Shown piece after piece: positions 18,246 to 27,166 of a DNA stretch of 45,103 nt; position 1 is the first letter of the stretch, and the number at the start of each line of letters is the position of its first letter. The translations under genes and the position numbers were made by a program. The stretch comes from Nanobdellota archaeon (GTDB lineage: Archaea > Nanobdellota > Nanobdellia > Pacearchaeales > GW2011-AR1). The notes beneath the pieces are model-generated. The model did no database searches and had not been told where the DNA came from. It saw only the letters and a program-made list of their open reading frames with translations. Where the stretch lies: assembly GCA_030647965.1 (NCBI GenBank), contig JAUSIT010000034.1:1-45103 (forward strand). The letters are read 5' to 3'.

Positions 18246-18805
18246 TTTGCAAAAATATCTTCTACAAATTTAATTCTTTTTTTTATTGGCAATCCTTCAT
18301 TTAATCTAGCTTCGCTTACTGTTGATTGACCGATATAAGAAGACAAATCCCATAGACTAATTCCTAAAACCTCTGCAGTTCTTTCTGAACTTAACCCGTG
18401 TTCATACATTTTAAATGCTTTATTTATTTCTGCTTTTTGAAAAATATCCCTAATATATTCAGATAAATGTCCTGAAATTTTATTTATTGAATTTCTTATT
18501 TTTCCAACACTCTCCCTAAATTTTTCTATATCTTTTTTCTCAAGTGCTTTTATAGCAATATCTAAATTAATCAAAAAACTTTTGAAAAATTCATCCCAGT
18601 CAGGCATTTGTTTATAATTTTCTCTTTCCATTATTTTACCCAAAGAATAAACTAAAACAGCAGTAATGATATTATCTGGATCTTGATAAACAGTTGCAGT
18701 ATGAACTGTCTGATCTGAAAGAAGTTTTATTTTATAGAAATCATTATCATTTAATGCTTTTCTTGTCTCTTTTAAAATCCTCAGTATATTCTCAGCCTCT
18801 TGCAT
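18242..18805 (-). CDS. HTH-containing partner of the PIN-like protein
   Basis: Overlaps the PIN ORF start; GLSSERTAEVLGISLWDLSSYIGQ. Confidence 0.6.
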   Translation of the reverse strand: MQEAENILRILKETRKALNDNDFYKIKLLSDQTVHTATVYQDPDNIITAVLVYSLGKIMERENYKQMPDWDEFFKSFLINLDIAIKALEKKDIEKFRESVGKIRNSINKISGHLSEYIRDIFQKAEINKAFKMYEHGLSSERTAEVLGISLWDLSSYIGQSTVSEARLNEGLPIKKRIKFVEDIFAK

Positions 18806-18842
18806 AGAGATAATAAGAAAATAGATTATTTAAATATTAGTT

Positions 18843-19235
18843 TTATTTTATATCATTCAAAAAATGTTTAGGCAATATCCCTGTTTCTGCCAATATTTCA
18901 AGCCCATAATTCTCTCTGATTAATTCAACAGCTTTTTTGGCTTTTTGCATTTCATTGATTATAACTATTGAATCTATAATATTATCAGATTCTTCTAATT
19001 CTGATTTTAGTATTCCCTGATATCTATCTAACGAATAATTACAGGTTAAATTATATTCTTCAAAAAGATTAGTATATTCTTTCATCCCAGATGAAATTAT
19101 AAATTCTGCAAAAGATTCTTCTTCTAATTTTAATTCAAGTTTATTAGTTATAACTTTATATCCCACAACTTGATCATTTATCTTTGAAAAGTTAAGAGCC
19201 ATAAATAAAAGCAAAATGAAATTATTTATAAACAT
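18843..19235 (-). CDS. Hypothetical protein
   Basis: 130 aa ORF. Confidence 0.5.
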   Translation of the reverse strand: MFINNFILLLFMALNFSKINDQVVGYKVITNKLELKLEEESFAEFIISSGMKEYTNLFEEYNLTCNYSLDRYQGILKSELEESDNIIDSIVIINEMQKAKKAVELIRENYGLEILAETGILPKHFLNDIK

Positions 19236-19253
19236 TTATGGACTAGGATATGT

Positions 19254-19625
19254 ATGGACATAATACTTGACACCAATTTTATAATAACCTGTTTAAACCA
19301 AAAAATAGATTTTGTAAATTTAGCAAATGAATTATTTGATAAAGAAATCAACTGGGTTTTACCTCTAGAAGTCAAACAAGAGCTTGAAAAAATAAGCCAA
19401 ACCAAACTAAAAGACAGCAGAACAGCAGCTCTTGCCTTGCAATTCTTAAAACAGGTTAAAATCAGAGAGATAATACTTCATAACAAAAATACAGATAATG
19501 GCCTTGTAAACTACCTTAAAACAGATAATAAGGCTGTTCTGGCAACTTTAGATAATGGCCTTAAGAAAAGGGTAACTAACAGAATTTTAAGGGTAAAGGG
19601 CAAAAAAATGCTAGAAATTCTATAA
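19254..19625 (+). CDS. PIN-domain protein (Fcf1/Nob1-like small PIN)
   Basis: MDIILDTNFIITCLNQ..WVLPLEVKQELEKI..AVLATLDNGLKKRV. Confidence 0.75.
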   Translation: MDIILDTNFIITCLNQKIDFVNLANELFDKEINWVLPLEVKQELEKISQTKLKDSRTAALALQFLKQVKIREIILHNKNTDNGLVNYLKTDNKAVLATLDNGLKKRVTNRILRVKGKKMLEIL

Positions 19626-19677
19626 AATCCCCTAAAAAACAAAGTTTTATAAAGGAAATTTTTCTTTAGAAAATAAG

Positions 19678-20286
19678 ATGTTCTATTTAGCTGAAGTCGA
19701 GGATTATGTAAGAGTTGAACCAAAGCTTTTTGGGTTACACACAGCTGACGCTGTAAAAGAACAACTAAATAAAAGTTACAAAGATTTTCAAGATAAAGAA
19801 ATTGGAACAGTAGTTGATGTTTTAGAAGTTGTAGAAGTTTCAGACGGAATTATTATTCCAGATGATGGCGCTGCATATTATAAATCAAAATTCAAATTAA
19901 TTGTCTTTAAACCAGAGTTACAAGAATTAGTCTATGGAACAATTGACGAAATTACAAATTTTGGAGCTTTTATAAATTTGGGAGTTATAAAAGGAATGAT
20001 TCATATCTCTCAAACAATGGAAGATTTTGTTTCATTTTCAAAATCAGGTTCACTAACTGGTAAAGACGGTAAAAAGAGCATCAATATTAAAGATAATTGT
20101 ATGGCAAGAATTGTAGCAGTTTCATATAAAGGAGAAGAACCTAAAAGAGGATTAACAATGAGACAGCCAGGATTAGGAAAAATAGAATGGCTTAAAGCAG
20201 AAAAAGAAAAAGAAAAAATAAAAAAATCTATACCTAAAGCTAAAGAAGAAAAAAAAGAAAAAGCACCTAAGGAGAAGAAAAAATAA
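19678..20286 (+). CDS. rpoE1: RNA polymerase subunit E' (Rpb7-like)
   Basis: MFYLAEVEDYVRVEP..., S1 domain GTIDEITNFGAFINLGVIKGMIHISQ. Confidence 0.93.
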   Translation: MFYLAEVEDYVRVEPKLFGLHTADAVKEQLNKSYKDFQDKEIGTVVDVLEVVEVSDGIIIPDDGAAYYKSKFKLIVFKPELQELVYGTIDEITNFGAFINLGVIKGMIHISQTMEDFVSFSKSGSLTGKDGKKSINIKDNCMARIVAVSYKGEEPKRGLTMRQPGLGKIEWLKAEKEKEKIKKSIPKAKEEKKEKAPKEKKK

Positions 20287-20295
20287 AAATTAAAA

Positions 20296-20484
20296 ATGGT
20301 AAAAGAAAAAGCATGTTCAACTTGTAAGATATTATATGAAGGACAAAGATGCCCTATTTGCAATGAAACTACTTTTACAGAATCATTTAAAGGAAGAGTT
20401 AGAGTATTTAATCCTGAAGAATCAGAAGTTGCAAAAGAAATGAAAATAACACTAAAAGGAGAATATGCAATAAAAACAAAATAA
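20296..20484 (+). CDS. spt4: Spt4/RpoE'' zinc-finger elongation factor
   Basis: KACSTCKILYEGQRCPICNET, downstream of rpoE1. Confidence 0.9.
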   Translation: MVKEKACSTCKILYEGQRCPICNETTFTESFKGRVRVFNPEESEVAKEMKITLKGEYAIKTK

Positions 20485-20485
20485 A

Positions 20486-20779
20486 ATGGAATACAAAATA
20501 ATAAAACAAACTAAAAATCCTTTTTTAAACAGGGAAGAAATAATGATAGAAATAAAATCAGATTCAAACCCGTCTTATGATGAAATTAAAAAAGAATTAA
20601 AAAAAGATAATGAATTAACTATTGTTAAAAGAATACAAAGCAATTTTGGAAGGAAAACATTTGAAGCAGAAATATTTGTTTATGGATCAAAAGAATCAAA
20701 AGATAATGTTGAAAAAATAGCAAGAAAACAAAAAAAGAAATTAGAAGAAGAAGCTAAAGCAAACGAGGGGGCTAAATAA
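20486..20779 (+). CDS. rps24e: Ribosomal protein S24e
   Basis: QTKNPFLNREEIMIEI...FGRKTFEAEIFVYGSKES. Confidence 0.88.
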   Translation: MEYKIIKQTKNPFLNREEIMIEIKSDSNPSYDEIKKELKKDNELTIVKRIQSNFGRKTFEAEIFVYGSKESKDNVEKIARKQKKKLEEEAKANEGAK

Positions 20780-20789
20780 ATTTCTTACA

Positions 20790-20993
20790 ATGGCAATAAA
20801 AGCAAAAATAAAAGGAAAAAAGAAAAAAAAGAACAAACCAACTAGTAAGAAATATACAAAATATAAAATTGAAGGTGGCAAACTTATCAGAGAAAAATCA
20901 TGCCCAAGATGCGGCCCAGGAATATTTCTTTCATTAGGTTCAGGAAGACAGTATTGTGGCAAATGCCATTTCACAGATTTCTCAAAAAGCTAA
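20790..20993 (+). CDS. rps27ae: Ribosomal protein S27ae
   Basis: CPRCGPGIFL...RQYCGKCHFT. Confidence 0.9.
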   Translation: MAIKAKIKGKKKKKNKPTSKKYTKYKIEGGKLIREKSCPRCGPGIFLSLGSGRQYCGKCHFTDFSKS

Positions 20994-21022
20994 GATTTTA
21001 TATTAGGCGAATTCTAAGATTT

Positions 21023-21156
21023 TCATACAACTGCTCTAAAATAGTTTGCTTTAACAAGTAATTATACTAAGATTGTCTAGCGAAAATATCTACAATTAAT
21101 TAATTGATTGGGGGAGCTGCTAAGCGACCATAAAATAATGCGAAGCACAATATAGT
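21023..21156 (+). repeat. Family A multi-hairpin repeat, copy A3 (no 52-bp insert)
   Basis: CATACAACTGC..ATAGTTTGCTTTAACAAG..TGTCTAGCGAAAAT..ATTAATTAATTGATTGGGGGAGCTGCTAAGCGACCATAAAATAATGCGAAGCACAAT. Confidence 0.65.
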
Positions 21157-21383
21157 AGTTGGTTTAAGTTAGACGATTTAGAACTTTTTCTATAGAATTA
21201 AATTATTAAAAAGAGCAGTACAAATATTAAAAAATATTAGCTAATAATCTGCTCAAAAACTCTTTTTGTTTTATAATGTTAAAAATGATGAATCGCTTTT
21301 TTAGAGCATTTTTAATCATCCTAAAAATCCATAAGATTTTTTTGATAAATCTCCTTTAATTAAAATTAATTATCAATTAATAA

Positions 21384-21439
21384 CCCTGGAAGAGGCTCCT
21401 AGAGCGTTCAAAAAGATGCCCTATTCGCCTCTTCTGGGG
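21384..21439 (+). ncRNA. Candidate hairpin RNA with 13-bp stem
   Basis: CCCTGGAAGAGGC/GCCTCTTCTGGGG, fully paired only if G-U allowed on + strand. Confidence 0.35.
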
Positions 21440-21569
21440 AAAAAGAGGTGATAATAATTAAACAAAAAAAGAGTATTTAAACCTTTCGATTATGTTGTAA
21501 CTAGCTAATGACAGCACAAAACAACAGCACTTTAAAAATGTTTATTAATCAATCAAATATAAATGGATT

Positions 21570-22394
21570 ATGGGTGAAAAAAAAGAGGAATTAAATTCAA
21601 AAATTAATCAATCCCAATTTTATGATCTTATTACAAAAGACGATTTAAGCTGGCAGACAATTATTTATGATTTAATCAGAACAGAACAGCTTGATCCATG
21701 GGATATTGATATAAAAATTTTAGCAGATAGATACTTACAAATTATGCAAGAAATAGAAGAAATAAATTTTTTTGTTTCTTCAAAAGTTCTTTTAGCATGT
21801 TCCTTACTTTTAAGATTAAAATCAGAAATTCTAATCAACGATTATATACAAAGTTTAAACGAAGCACTATATGGAAAAAAAGAAGAGAAAAAATATGACT
21901 ATGGAAGAATTGAAATAGATGAAGATGAAATTCCGATTTTAATACCAAGAACTCCTTTAGCAAGATTAAAAAAAGTTACACTGCCAGAATTAATGTCTGC
22001 ATTAAATAAAGCAATTGAAACAGAAAATAGAAGAATAAAAAAAGAGATAAAAGTAAAACAAGCAGAAAAATCTGCTTTAGTTGTTCTCCCAAGATCAGAT
22101 AGAATTCCTTTAAAAACAAGAATAGGAGATATTTATTGTGTTATTAAAGGATATTTTACAACTCCTGAAAAATCAAGAATGGCATATTCAGAATTAGCTC
22201 CAACTCGAACTGAAAAATTAAGTTCATTTCTTCCAATTCTCCATTTATCTAATCAAGAAAGAGTATATCTAGCACAAGACAATCATTTTGAAGAAATATA
22301 TATGACTTTAGAAAGAACTAAAGAAGAGCTTGAAAAAATAAGAATAGAAATGGAAGAAATTGCAATAGAAGATGCGAAGATTAAGGAAGATTAA
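21570..22394 (+). CDS. scpA: Segregation and condensation protein A
   Basis: DLIRTEQLDPWDIDIKILADRYLQIMQEIEEINFFVSSKVLLACSLLLRLKSEIL. Confidence 0.9.
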   Translation: MGEKKEELNSKINQSQFYDLITKDDLSWQTIIYDLIRTEQLDPWDIDIKILADRYLQIMQEIEEINFFVSSKVLLACSLLLRLKSEILINDYIQSLNEALYGKKEEKKYDYGRIEIDEDEIPILIPRTPLARLKKVTLPELMSALNKAIETENRRIKKEIKVKQAEKSALVVLPRSDRIPLKTRIGDIYCVIKGYFTTPEKSRMAYSELAPTRTEKLSSFLPILHLSNQERVYLAQDNHFEEIYMTLERTKEELEKIRIEMEEIAIEDAKIKED

Positions 22395-23533
22395 TTTTTA
22401 AATAATTCTTTCTCGCTAATAGCTTCTTCTTTCCCACTTTTCATATCCCTTATTTTTAATTTTTTCTTTTTAATTTCATCTTCTCCCAAAAATATTACTT
22501 TACCAATCCCATAACTATTTGCATAATCTAATGCTTTGCTTACCTTACCAAAAAATAAATTTACAGCTTTTTCTTTTTCTCTTAATTTTTCAGCCAGCTT
22601 AACAGCTTCTTTATCCTGGCCAATGCTAATAATTAAATATTTATCTTCTTTAGATTTTATTTCTGAAACATTTGAAATTCTATCTAAACCAAAAGAAATT
22701 CCTGTTGATTGTACTGCATTAACTAAATAACTACCTCCTGCAATAATTGTTTCTTTAATTTCAGCTGTTTTAATCTCAAAAACACTTCCATTATAATAGC
22801 TTAAACCTCTAACAAGGTAAGGTTGAAAAATAATCTTTGTACTAAACATCTCACAATATTCTTTTAATTCTTCAATTTCCTTATAAGAATTATATTTCTT
22901 AAAAAAAGATTCTGGTTTTTTTAGTATTTCTAATATTTTTTCAGCATCTAATTTTTTTAAATTTTCTTTTAATTCTTTTTCACTTAATTTATCAAATTTA
23001 TCAATCTCTCTTAAAACTTGTTCTTTTTGTTTTATTTTTTGCTCTTCTAATATTTCATTTAGTAATTTTCTATTATTAATATAAATAATTCCCTTAATTC
23101 CAAGCTCTTTCATTATTTTATCTGCCATGGTCAAAATCTCTGCTTCATCTTTTATTGTTGAACCAATAATATCTGCATCACACTGAGTAAACTGCCTAAA
23201 CCTATTTGAGGTAGCTGGCTCATCCCTAAAAACAGCGCCTATCTGATATCTTTTATAAGGTAATTTTTTATTTGAAGCAAGTCTTTTTAATTGAAAGGTA
23301 AATTCATATCTTAATGCTAATTTTCTTTTTCCTTTATCTTCTAATTTATAAATATCTGAAACAGTTTCATCATTAGTATTATTTCCTCTTACAAATTCTT
23401 CGTATTCAACAATAGGAGTTTCAGCTGGCTCAAAACCATATGATTTAAAATTCTTAGAAATAATATTTACAGTTGTCTCTCTTTTCAAAGCTTCTTCACC
23501 TGAAAAATCTCTAAATCCTTTTACTGTTTCCAT
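22391..23533 (-). CDS. hisS: Histidyl-tRNA synthetase
   Basis: KGFRDF, LRYEFTFQLKR, YQIGAVFRDEPATSNRFRQFTQCDADIIG, GGSYLVNAVQSTGISFGLDRI. Confidence 0.95.
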   Translation of the reverse strand: METVKGFRDFSGEEALKRETTVNIISKNFKSYGFEPAETPIVEYEEFVRGNNTNDETVSDIYKLEDKGKRKLALRYEFTFQLKRLASNKKLPYKRYQIGAVFRDEPATSNRFRQFTQCDADIIGSTIKDEAEILTMADKIMKELGIKGIIYINNRKLLNEILEEQKIKQKEQVLREIDKFDKLSEKELKENLKKLDAEKILEILKKPESFFKKYNSYKEIEELKEYCEMFSTKIIFQPYLVRGLSYYNGSVFEIKTAEIKETIIAGGSYLVNAVQSTGISFGLDRISNVSEIKSKEDKYLIISIGQDKEAVKLAEKLREKEKAVNLFFGKVSKALDYANSYGIGKVIFLGEDEIKKKKLKIRDMKSGKEEAISEKELFKN

Positions 23534-23534
23534 T

Positions 23535-24110
23535 TTATTTACTTAAATCATTTAATTGTTGATTATTTAATAATGTTTCTTTGCATAATTTAATTGCTTG
23601 ATTAACTGCTTCTTCTGGAGTTTTTGCAGAAATAACTTTTCTTCTTTTTCTGTTATCAAAATATTGATTTGCTAATTTATCACTCCACCCACCACTTCCT
23701 TCTATTGCAACCATAGGGATATTTGACTGATAAGCGATTGCTAATTCTGTTAGTGTTCCAGATCCTCCACTTATTGAAATTATTGCATCACAACTATTTA
23801 CTAAAACAAATTCTCTGCCACCCCCTCTTTCTAATCCTGTAACAATTAATATATCTGTATTTTCTTTATCATAAATATTATTCCCCTTCCCATAAGTCAC
23901 GCCAACAGTTAATCCATTAAATTTCTTAGCTCCTCTTGCAGCAGCAGTAGATAAACTATCATAATCTTTTTCTGCACCATAAACAGTAATATTGCCAGAT
24001 TTTGCAATTAACTCTCCAATTTGCTCTGCAATATTTTCTATTTCTTTGCTATAATTTAAATCTGCAGCACTTCCCATAACGCCAATTTGAAATTTTTTAG
24101 TCATTTTCAT
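23535..24110 (-). CDS. TIGR00725-type LOG/Rossmann family protein
   Basis: IGVMGSAADLNYS..., LVNSCDAIISISGGSGTLTELAIAYQSNIPMVAIEG. Confidence 0.8.
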   Translation of the reverse strand: MKMTKKFQIGVMGSAADLNYSKEIENIAEQIGELIAKSGNITVYGAEKDYDSLSTAAARGAKKFNGLTVGVTYGKGNNIYDKENTDILIVTGLERGGGREFVLVNSCDAIISISGGSGTLTELAIAYQSNIPMVAIEGSGGWSDKLANQYFDNRKRRKVISAKTPEEAVNQAIKLCKETLLNNQQLNDLSK

Positions 24111-24387
24111 TAAAAGAAAGTATTACCTTTTTTTCAAAATTTAGTTTAGATAATAAACATCCTTTTTCCTTGCATTTATCTTTTAATTCTGTTTTATATA
24201 AATTAATGCTTAAATCAAGATATTCTCTTGCACTTCCGCCCCTAATCTGAGCTTCATATTCGGCCAGTTCTAATTTTAATTTATAAAATCTATAAGAACA
24301 AAATCTGCATGATTTTCTCTGTTCTTCTAACATTTCTTCAGGAATAAAATTATAAATACCCTCAACAAAAGGTTTATCAAATTTCAT
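24097..24387 (-). CDS. Hypothetical Cys-containing protein (trimmed start; true start may lie a little upstream)
   Basis: MKFDKPFVEGIYNF..CRFCSYRFYKLKLE..; the upstream part of the 244-aa ORF runs through tRNA-His and its repeats. Confidence 0.55.
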   Translation of the reverse strand: MKFDKPFVEGIYNFIPEEMLEEQRKSCRFCSYRFYKLKLELAEYEAQIRGGSAREYLDLSINLYKTELKDKCKEKGCLLSKLNFEKKVILSFNEND

Positions 24388-24519
24388 ATTAAACTCCAAT
24401 AGAAATTTAATTGATAATTCATAAAAATTTGAGGGCTGATGAAAACAATCACAGCTTTGTTCAGCTACATTGTTATTCTCCACTAAATTCAATATAGGAA
24501 AATTCTCTCCTTTGTTAAA

Positions 24520-24684
24520 GGCGGTAGGAGGCTCAGAAAATTTAGAATTTTCTGGGACTTCAAAATTCACATTTTGGAATACTTCCCAAACATTATAAAG
24601 GGCGGTAGGAGGCTCAGAAAATTTAGAATTTTCTGGGACTTCAAAATTCACATTTTGAAGTGAATTCTTCCCTCCTTTGTTAAA
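24520..24684 (-). repeat. Two ~80-bp tandem units carrying duplicated tRNA-His 3' end plus paired hairpins
   Basis: GGCGGTAGGAG at 24520 and 24601 duplicates the end at 24685; hairpins CAGAAAAT/ATTTTCTG and CTTCAAAAT/ATTTTGAAG. Confidence 0.85.
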
Positions 24685-24756
24685 GGCGGTAGGAGGGAAT
24701 CGGACCCTCGTCAAGCGAGCCACAGTCGCCCATTCTACCATTGAACTACAACCGCC
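24685..24756 (-). tRNA. tRNA-His(GUG)
   Basis: G-1:C73; anticodon arm GGCGA CTGTGGC TCGCT; T arm GAGGGTCCGATTCCCTC. Confidence 0.9.
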
Positions 24757-25009
24757 ATTGTAAGGAACCAAGGTTCCTTGACATTCAACTTCCTTTGAAA
24801 TTGGGTCAAGCCTGATTCCATTGTTATTCAATTTTTTAATTGAAAATGGTATAAAAACATTATCCTTGCATACATTGAAATTATTAGAATTATAAGCGTT
24901 GCTAAAAAAGTCTTTCTTAATACAGACTATGGGGATACCCCCATTGTTTAGTTTCAGCTATCATAAAATTTAACAAGAATTAAACTATTTAAAATTATCT
25001 ATTTACAAA

Positions 25010-26797
25010 TTAATAATCATAATAATTCTTTACTCTTATTATTACAACAATAACTGCTATAATAACAATTACAGAAATAAGGGAAATAAGTATTATCCAC
25101 CATAATTTTTCATTCTCTAAAGCTCCAGAAGAACCATTAAGAGTTAAAATACATCCCTCATTAGTCTGACATTCATAACCACTTTCACATCCACATGAAG
25201 AACATTTATTTATTAAAGTTAAATCAGAATCACAGTATTTGGGTTTAGTGCTTGAACATAAATAAATAGAAGTTCCATCACTGCATTTATTTGAAGAAGT
25301 AGGCCCTCCAGAAATATAAGGAGTTACTTCTAAATCTACAAAACTAGAATAAGTTTCTTTTCCATTAATATCTTTTGCATATGCTTTCCATTGATATTTT
25401 CCTGCTGTTAAAAATAAATAAGTTGAAACACTATCAGTTGTGCCTGTTGTCTGAGAAAATTCACTTTGTTCAATACTCTCTCCTTTAGAATCATAAACAA
25501 TAACTCCTATTTTAGATAATCCATCACTATCACTAGTAGAAAAACTAAATTTAATCTCAGAATCTTTATTTAATGCAACTTTTGCACCATCAGAAGGACT
25601 TTTTTTAGTTATACTGGGAGAATCTGTTGAACTATCTGTTGCTAACCTTATATAAAAATTTCTTGGGCCAGAAACACTTTCCTTGCTCGAATTATCTTTA
25701 GCATAAACTTTCCAATAATAATCTCCTTTTGAAAAATTAAATGTAAAATTAAAATAAGCTTTAGTGCCAGAAGCAGGAGAACTTTTATTTATAATCAATG
25801 TACCTGCAGAATTATAAACAAGCAAATTAGTAATATTTAATTTATAATCATCTGCTACAGAATAATTAAAACCAATATTCGTTTGAACATTATCATTGTT
25901 TATTTTAACTAAATAATCAGCTGCAGGAGAAATAAGCTCTGATGAAGGTGCAGAAAGTGCAGAAAGTGATTGGGTAGACAATACTTCTAAATCTCTTGAA
26001 ATAAGAACAGAAGATTGACCTGCACTATCAATTGCATAAACAATCCAAGTATAATTTCCTACAAATAATTTTCTAAAAAAATTATCATTAATTTCTTTTA
26101 GTGAACCTACGCTGCCATAACTATATTCGCTAACCAATTTATTATCTGATTTATTATAAATACTAAAATTAATTTTTTTAATTCCAAAGTCATCAGTTGC
26201 AGAATGATTAAAATAAATTACAATTGATTGAGTAGGATTTGCAGAATATATTTTAGCATTATCTATAGGATATAAATTAGTTATTTGGGGAACACTATCG
26301 CTTTTAACAGAAATCATACGAGTAATAGAACGGCTAGTTTTATCATTAATATTTGTTGCATAAACTATAATATAATAATTATTAGGAGATAAAATTCTTA
26401 TACTAGAAACATTTGATTGTATTTGTCCCGCAGGATAATTTTGCACATAAAAATCAACAAAATTTCCAGCATCATTATGTAAAGAAATATTCATTACTTT
26501 TAATGGAACTGTATCACTTAAAGAACAATTAATTCTTACATCTGCTTTTCCATCACTATCATTTGCATATACATAAAAAATAGAATTTGCTACAGGAAAA
26601 ATTTTATCTTCAGGGATTAAAGGAGAATCAGAAACAACCATCCCAGTTATAACATTCCCAGTAATTGTATTTAATCTTTCAAGATTATTAAGTCCACTTT
26701 CAAAATTACCATTTAAAGAATAAATTGAAATAAAAGCCAAAAATATAATTAAAACTAAGAAAACAACTATTGAATTTCCAAGAACTTTATTTTTCAT
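25010..26797 (-). CDS. Large surface protein: signal/anchor, repeated Ig-like domains, Cys-rich stalk, C-terminal TM
   Basis: Repeats ending ..YTWIVYAIDSAGQ, ..YYWKVYAKDNSSK, ..YQWKAYAKDINGK; C-terminal IILISLISVIVIIAVIVVII. Confidence 0.8.
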   Translation of the reverse strand: MKNKVLGNSIVVFLVLIIFLAFISIYSLNGNFESGLNNLERLNTITGNVITGMVVSDSPLIPEDKIFPVANSIFYVYANDSDGKADVRINCSLSDTVPLKVMNISLHNDAGNFVDFYVQNYPAGQIQSNVSSIRILSPNNYYIIVYATNINDKTSRSITRMISVKSDSVPQITNLYPIDNAKIYSANPTQSIVIYFNHSATDDFGIKKINFSIYNKSDNKLVSEYSYGSVGSLKEINDNFFRKLFVGNYTWIVYAIDSAGQSSVLISRDLEVLSTQSLSALSAPSSELISPAADYLVKINNDNVQTNIGFNYSVADDYKLNITNLLVYNSAGTLIINKSSPASGTKAYFNFTFNFSKGDYYWKVYAKDNSSKESVSGPRNFYIRLATDSSTDSPSITKKSPSDGAKVALNKDSEIKFSFSTSDSDGLSKIGVIVYDSKGESIEQSEFSQTTGTTDSVSTYLFLTAGKYQWKAYAKDINGKETYSSFVDLEVTPYISGGPTSSNKCSDGTSIYLCSSTKPKYCDSDLTLINKCSSCGCESGYECQTNEGCILTLNGSSGALENEKLWWIILISLISVIVIIAVIVVIIRVKNYYDY

Positions 26798-26864
26798 CTC
26801 TTTTCACCTAATATAGATTTATTATAGAAAATCCCCTTAATAAATTTAATTATTATCGATTAGA

Positions 26865-26990
26865 TTATGCTATCGCAAAAAAGTTTTGCTCTTACAATGG
26901 TTAATTAATAAATATAAGAGTAAAACTTTTTGATTAATGGAATCTCTTAGCAGAGATTAACGATTAATTAATACATTACCATACGGATTA
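26865..26990 (+). repeat. Family A repeat, copy A4a with insert 26878-26931
   Basis: Insert followed by GATTAATGGAATCTC-TTAGCA-GAGATTAACGATTAATTAATAC. Confidence 0.7.
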
Positions 26991-27034
26991 GATAGAAATC
27001 AGAATTTATTGTCTTGCTCAACCCATCCTAACTT

Positions 27035-27132
27035 AAAGACTAGTGAAATTATTTATTAATTACTCTAAGCTATCGCTAGATAGCTATCTTATTTTTGCTT
27101 GTTCAAGCAAACTATTTCAACGCAGTTGCATA
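27035..27132 (-). repeat. Family A repeat, copy A4b (no insert)
   Basis: Minus strand ATATGCAACTGCGTTGAAATAGTTTGCTTGAACAAGCAAAAATAAGATAGCTATCTAGCGATAGCTTAGAGTAATTAATAAAT. Confidence 0.75.
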
Positions 27133-27166
27133 TATTAAAACTCTTACAAAACATCACAAACCCCTA

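Noticed and set aside
21270-21330. Box C/D sRNA (ATGATGA seen)
   Set aside because: No convincing CTGA box D at the right distance.
24388-24831. N-terminal part of ORF 24097-24831
   Set aside because: Runs through tRNA-His and its duplicated units; EVPENSKFSEPPTA repeats are a by-product of the DNA repeats.
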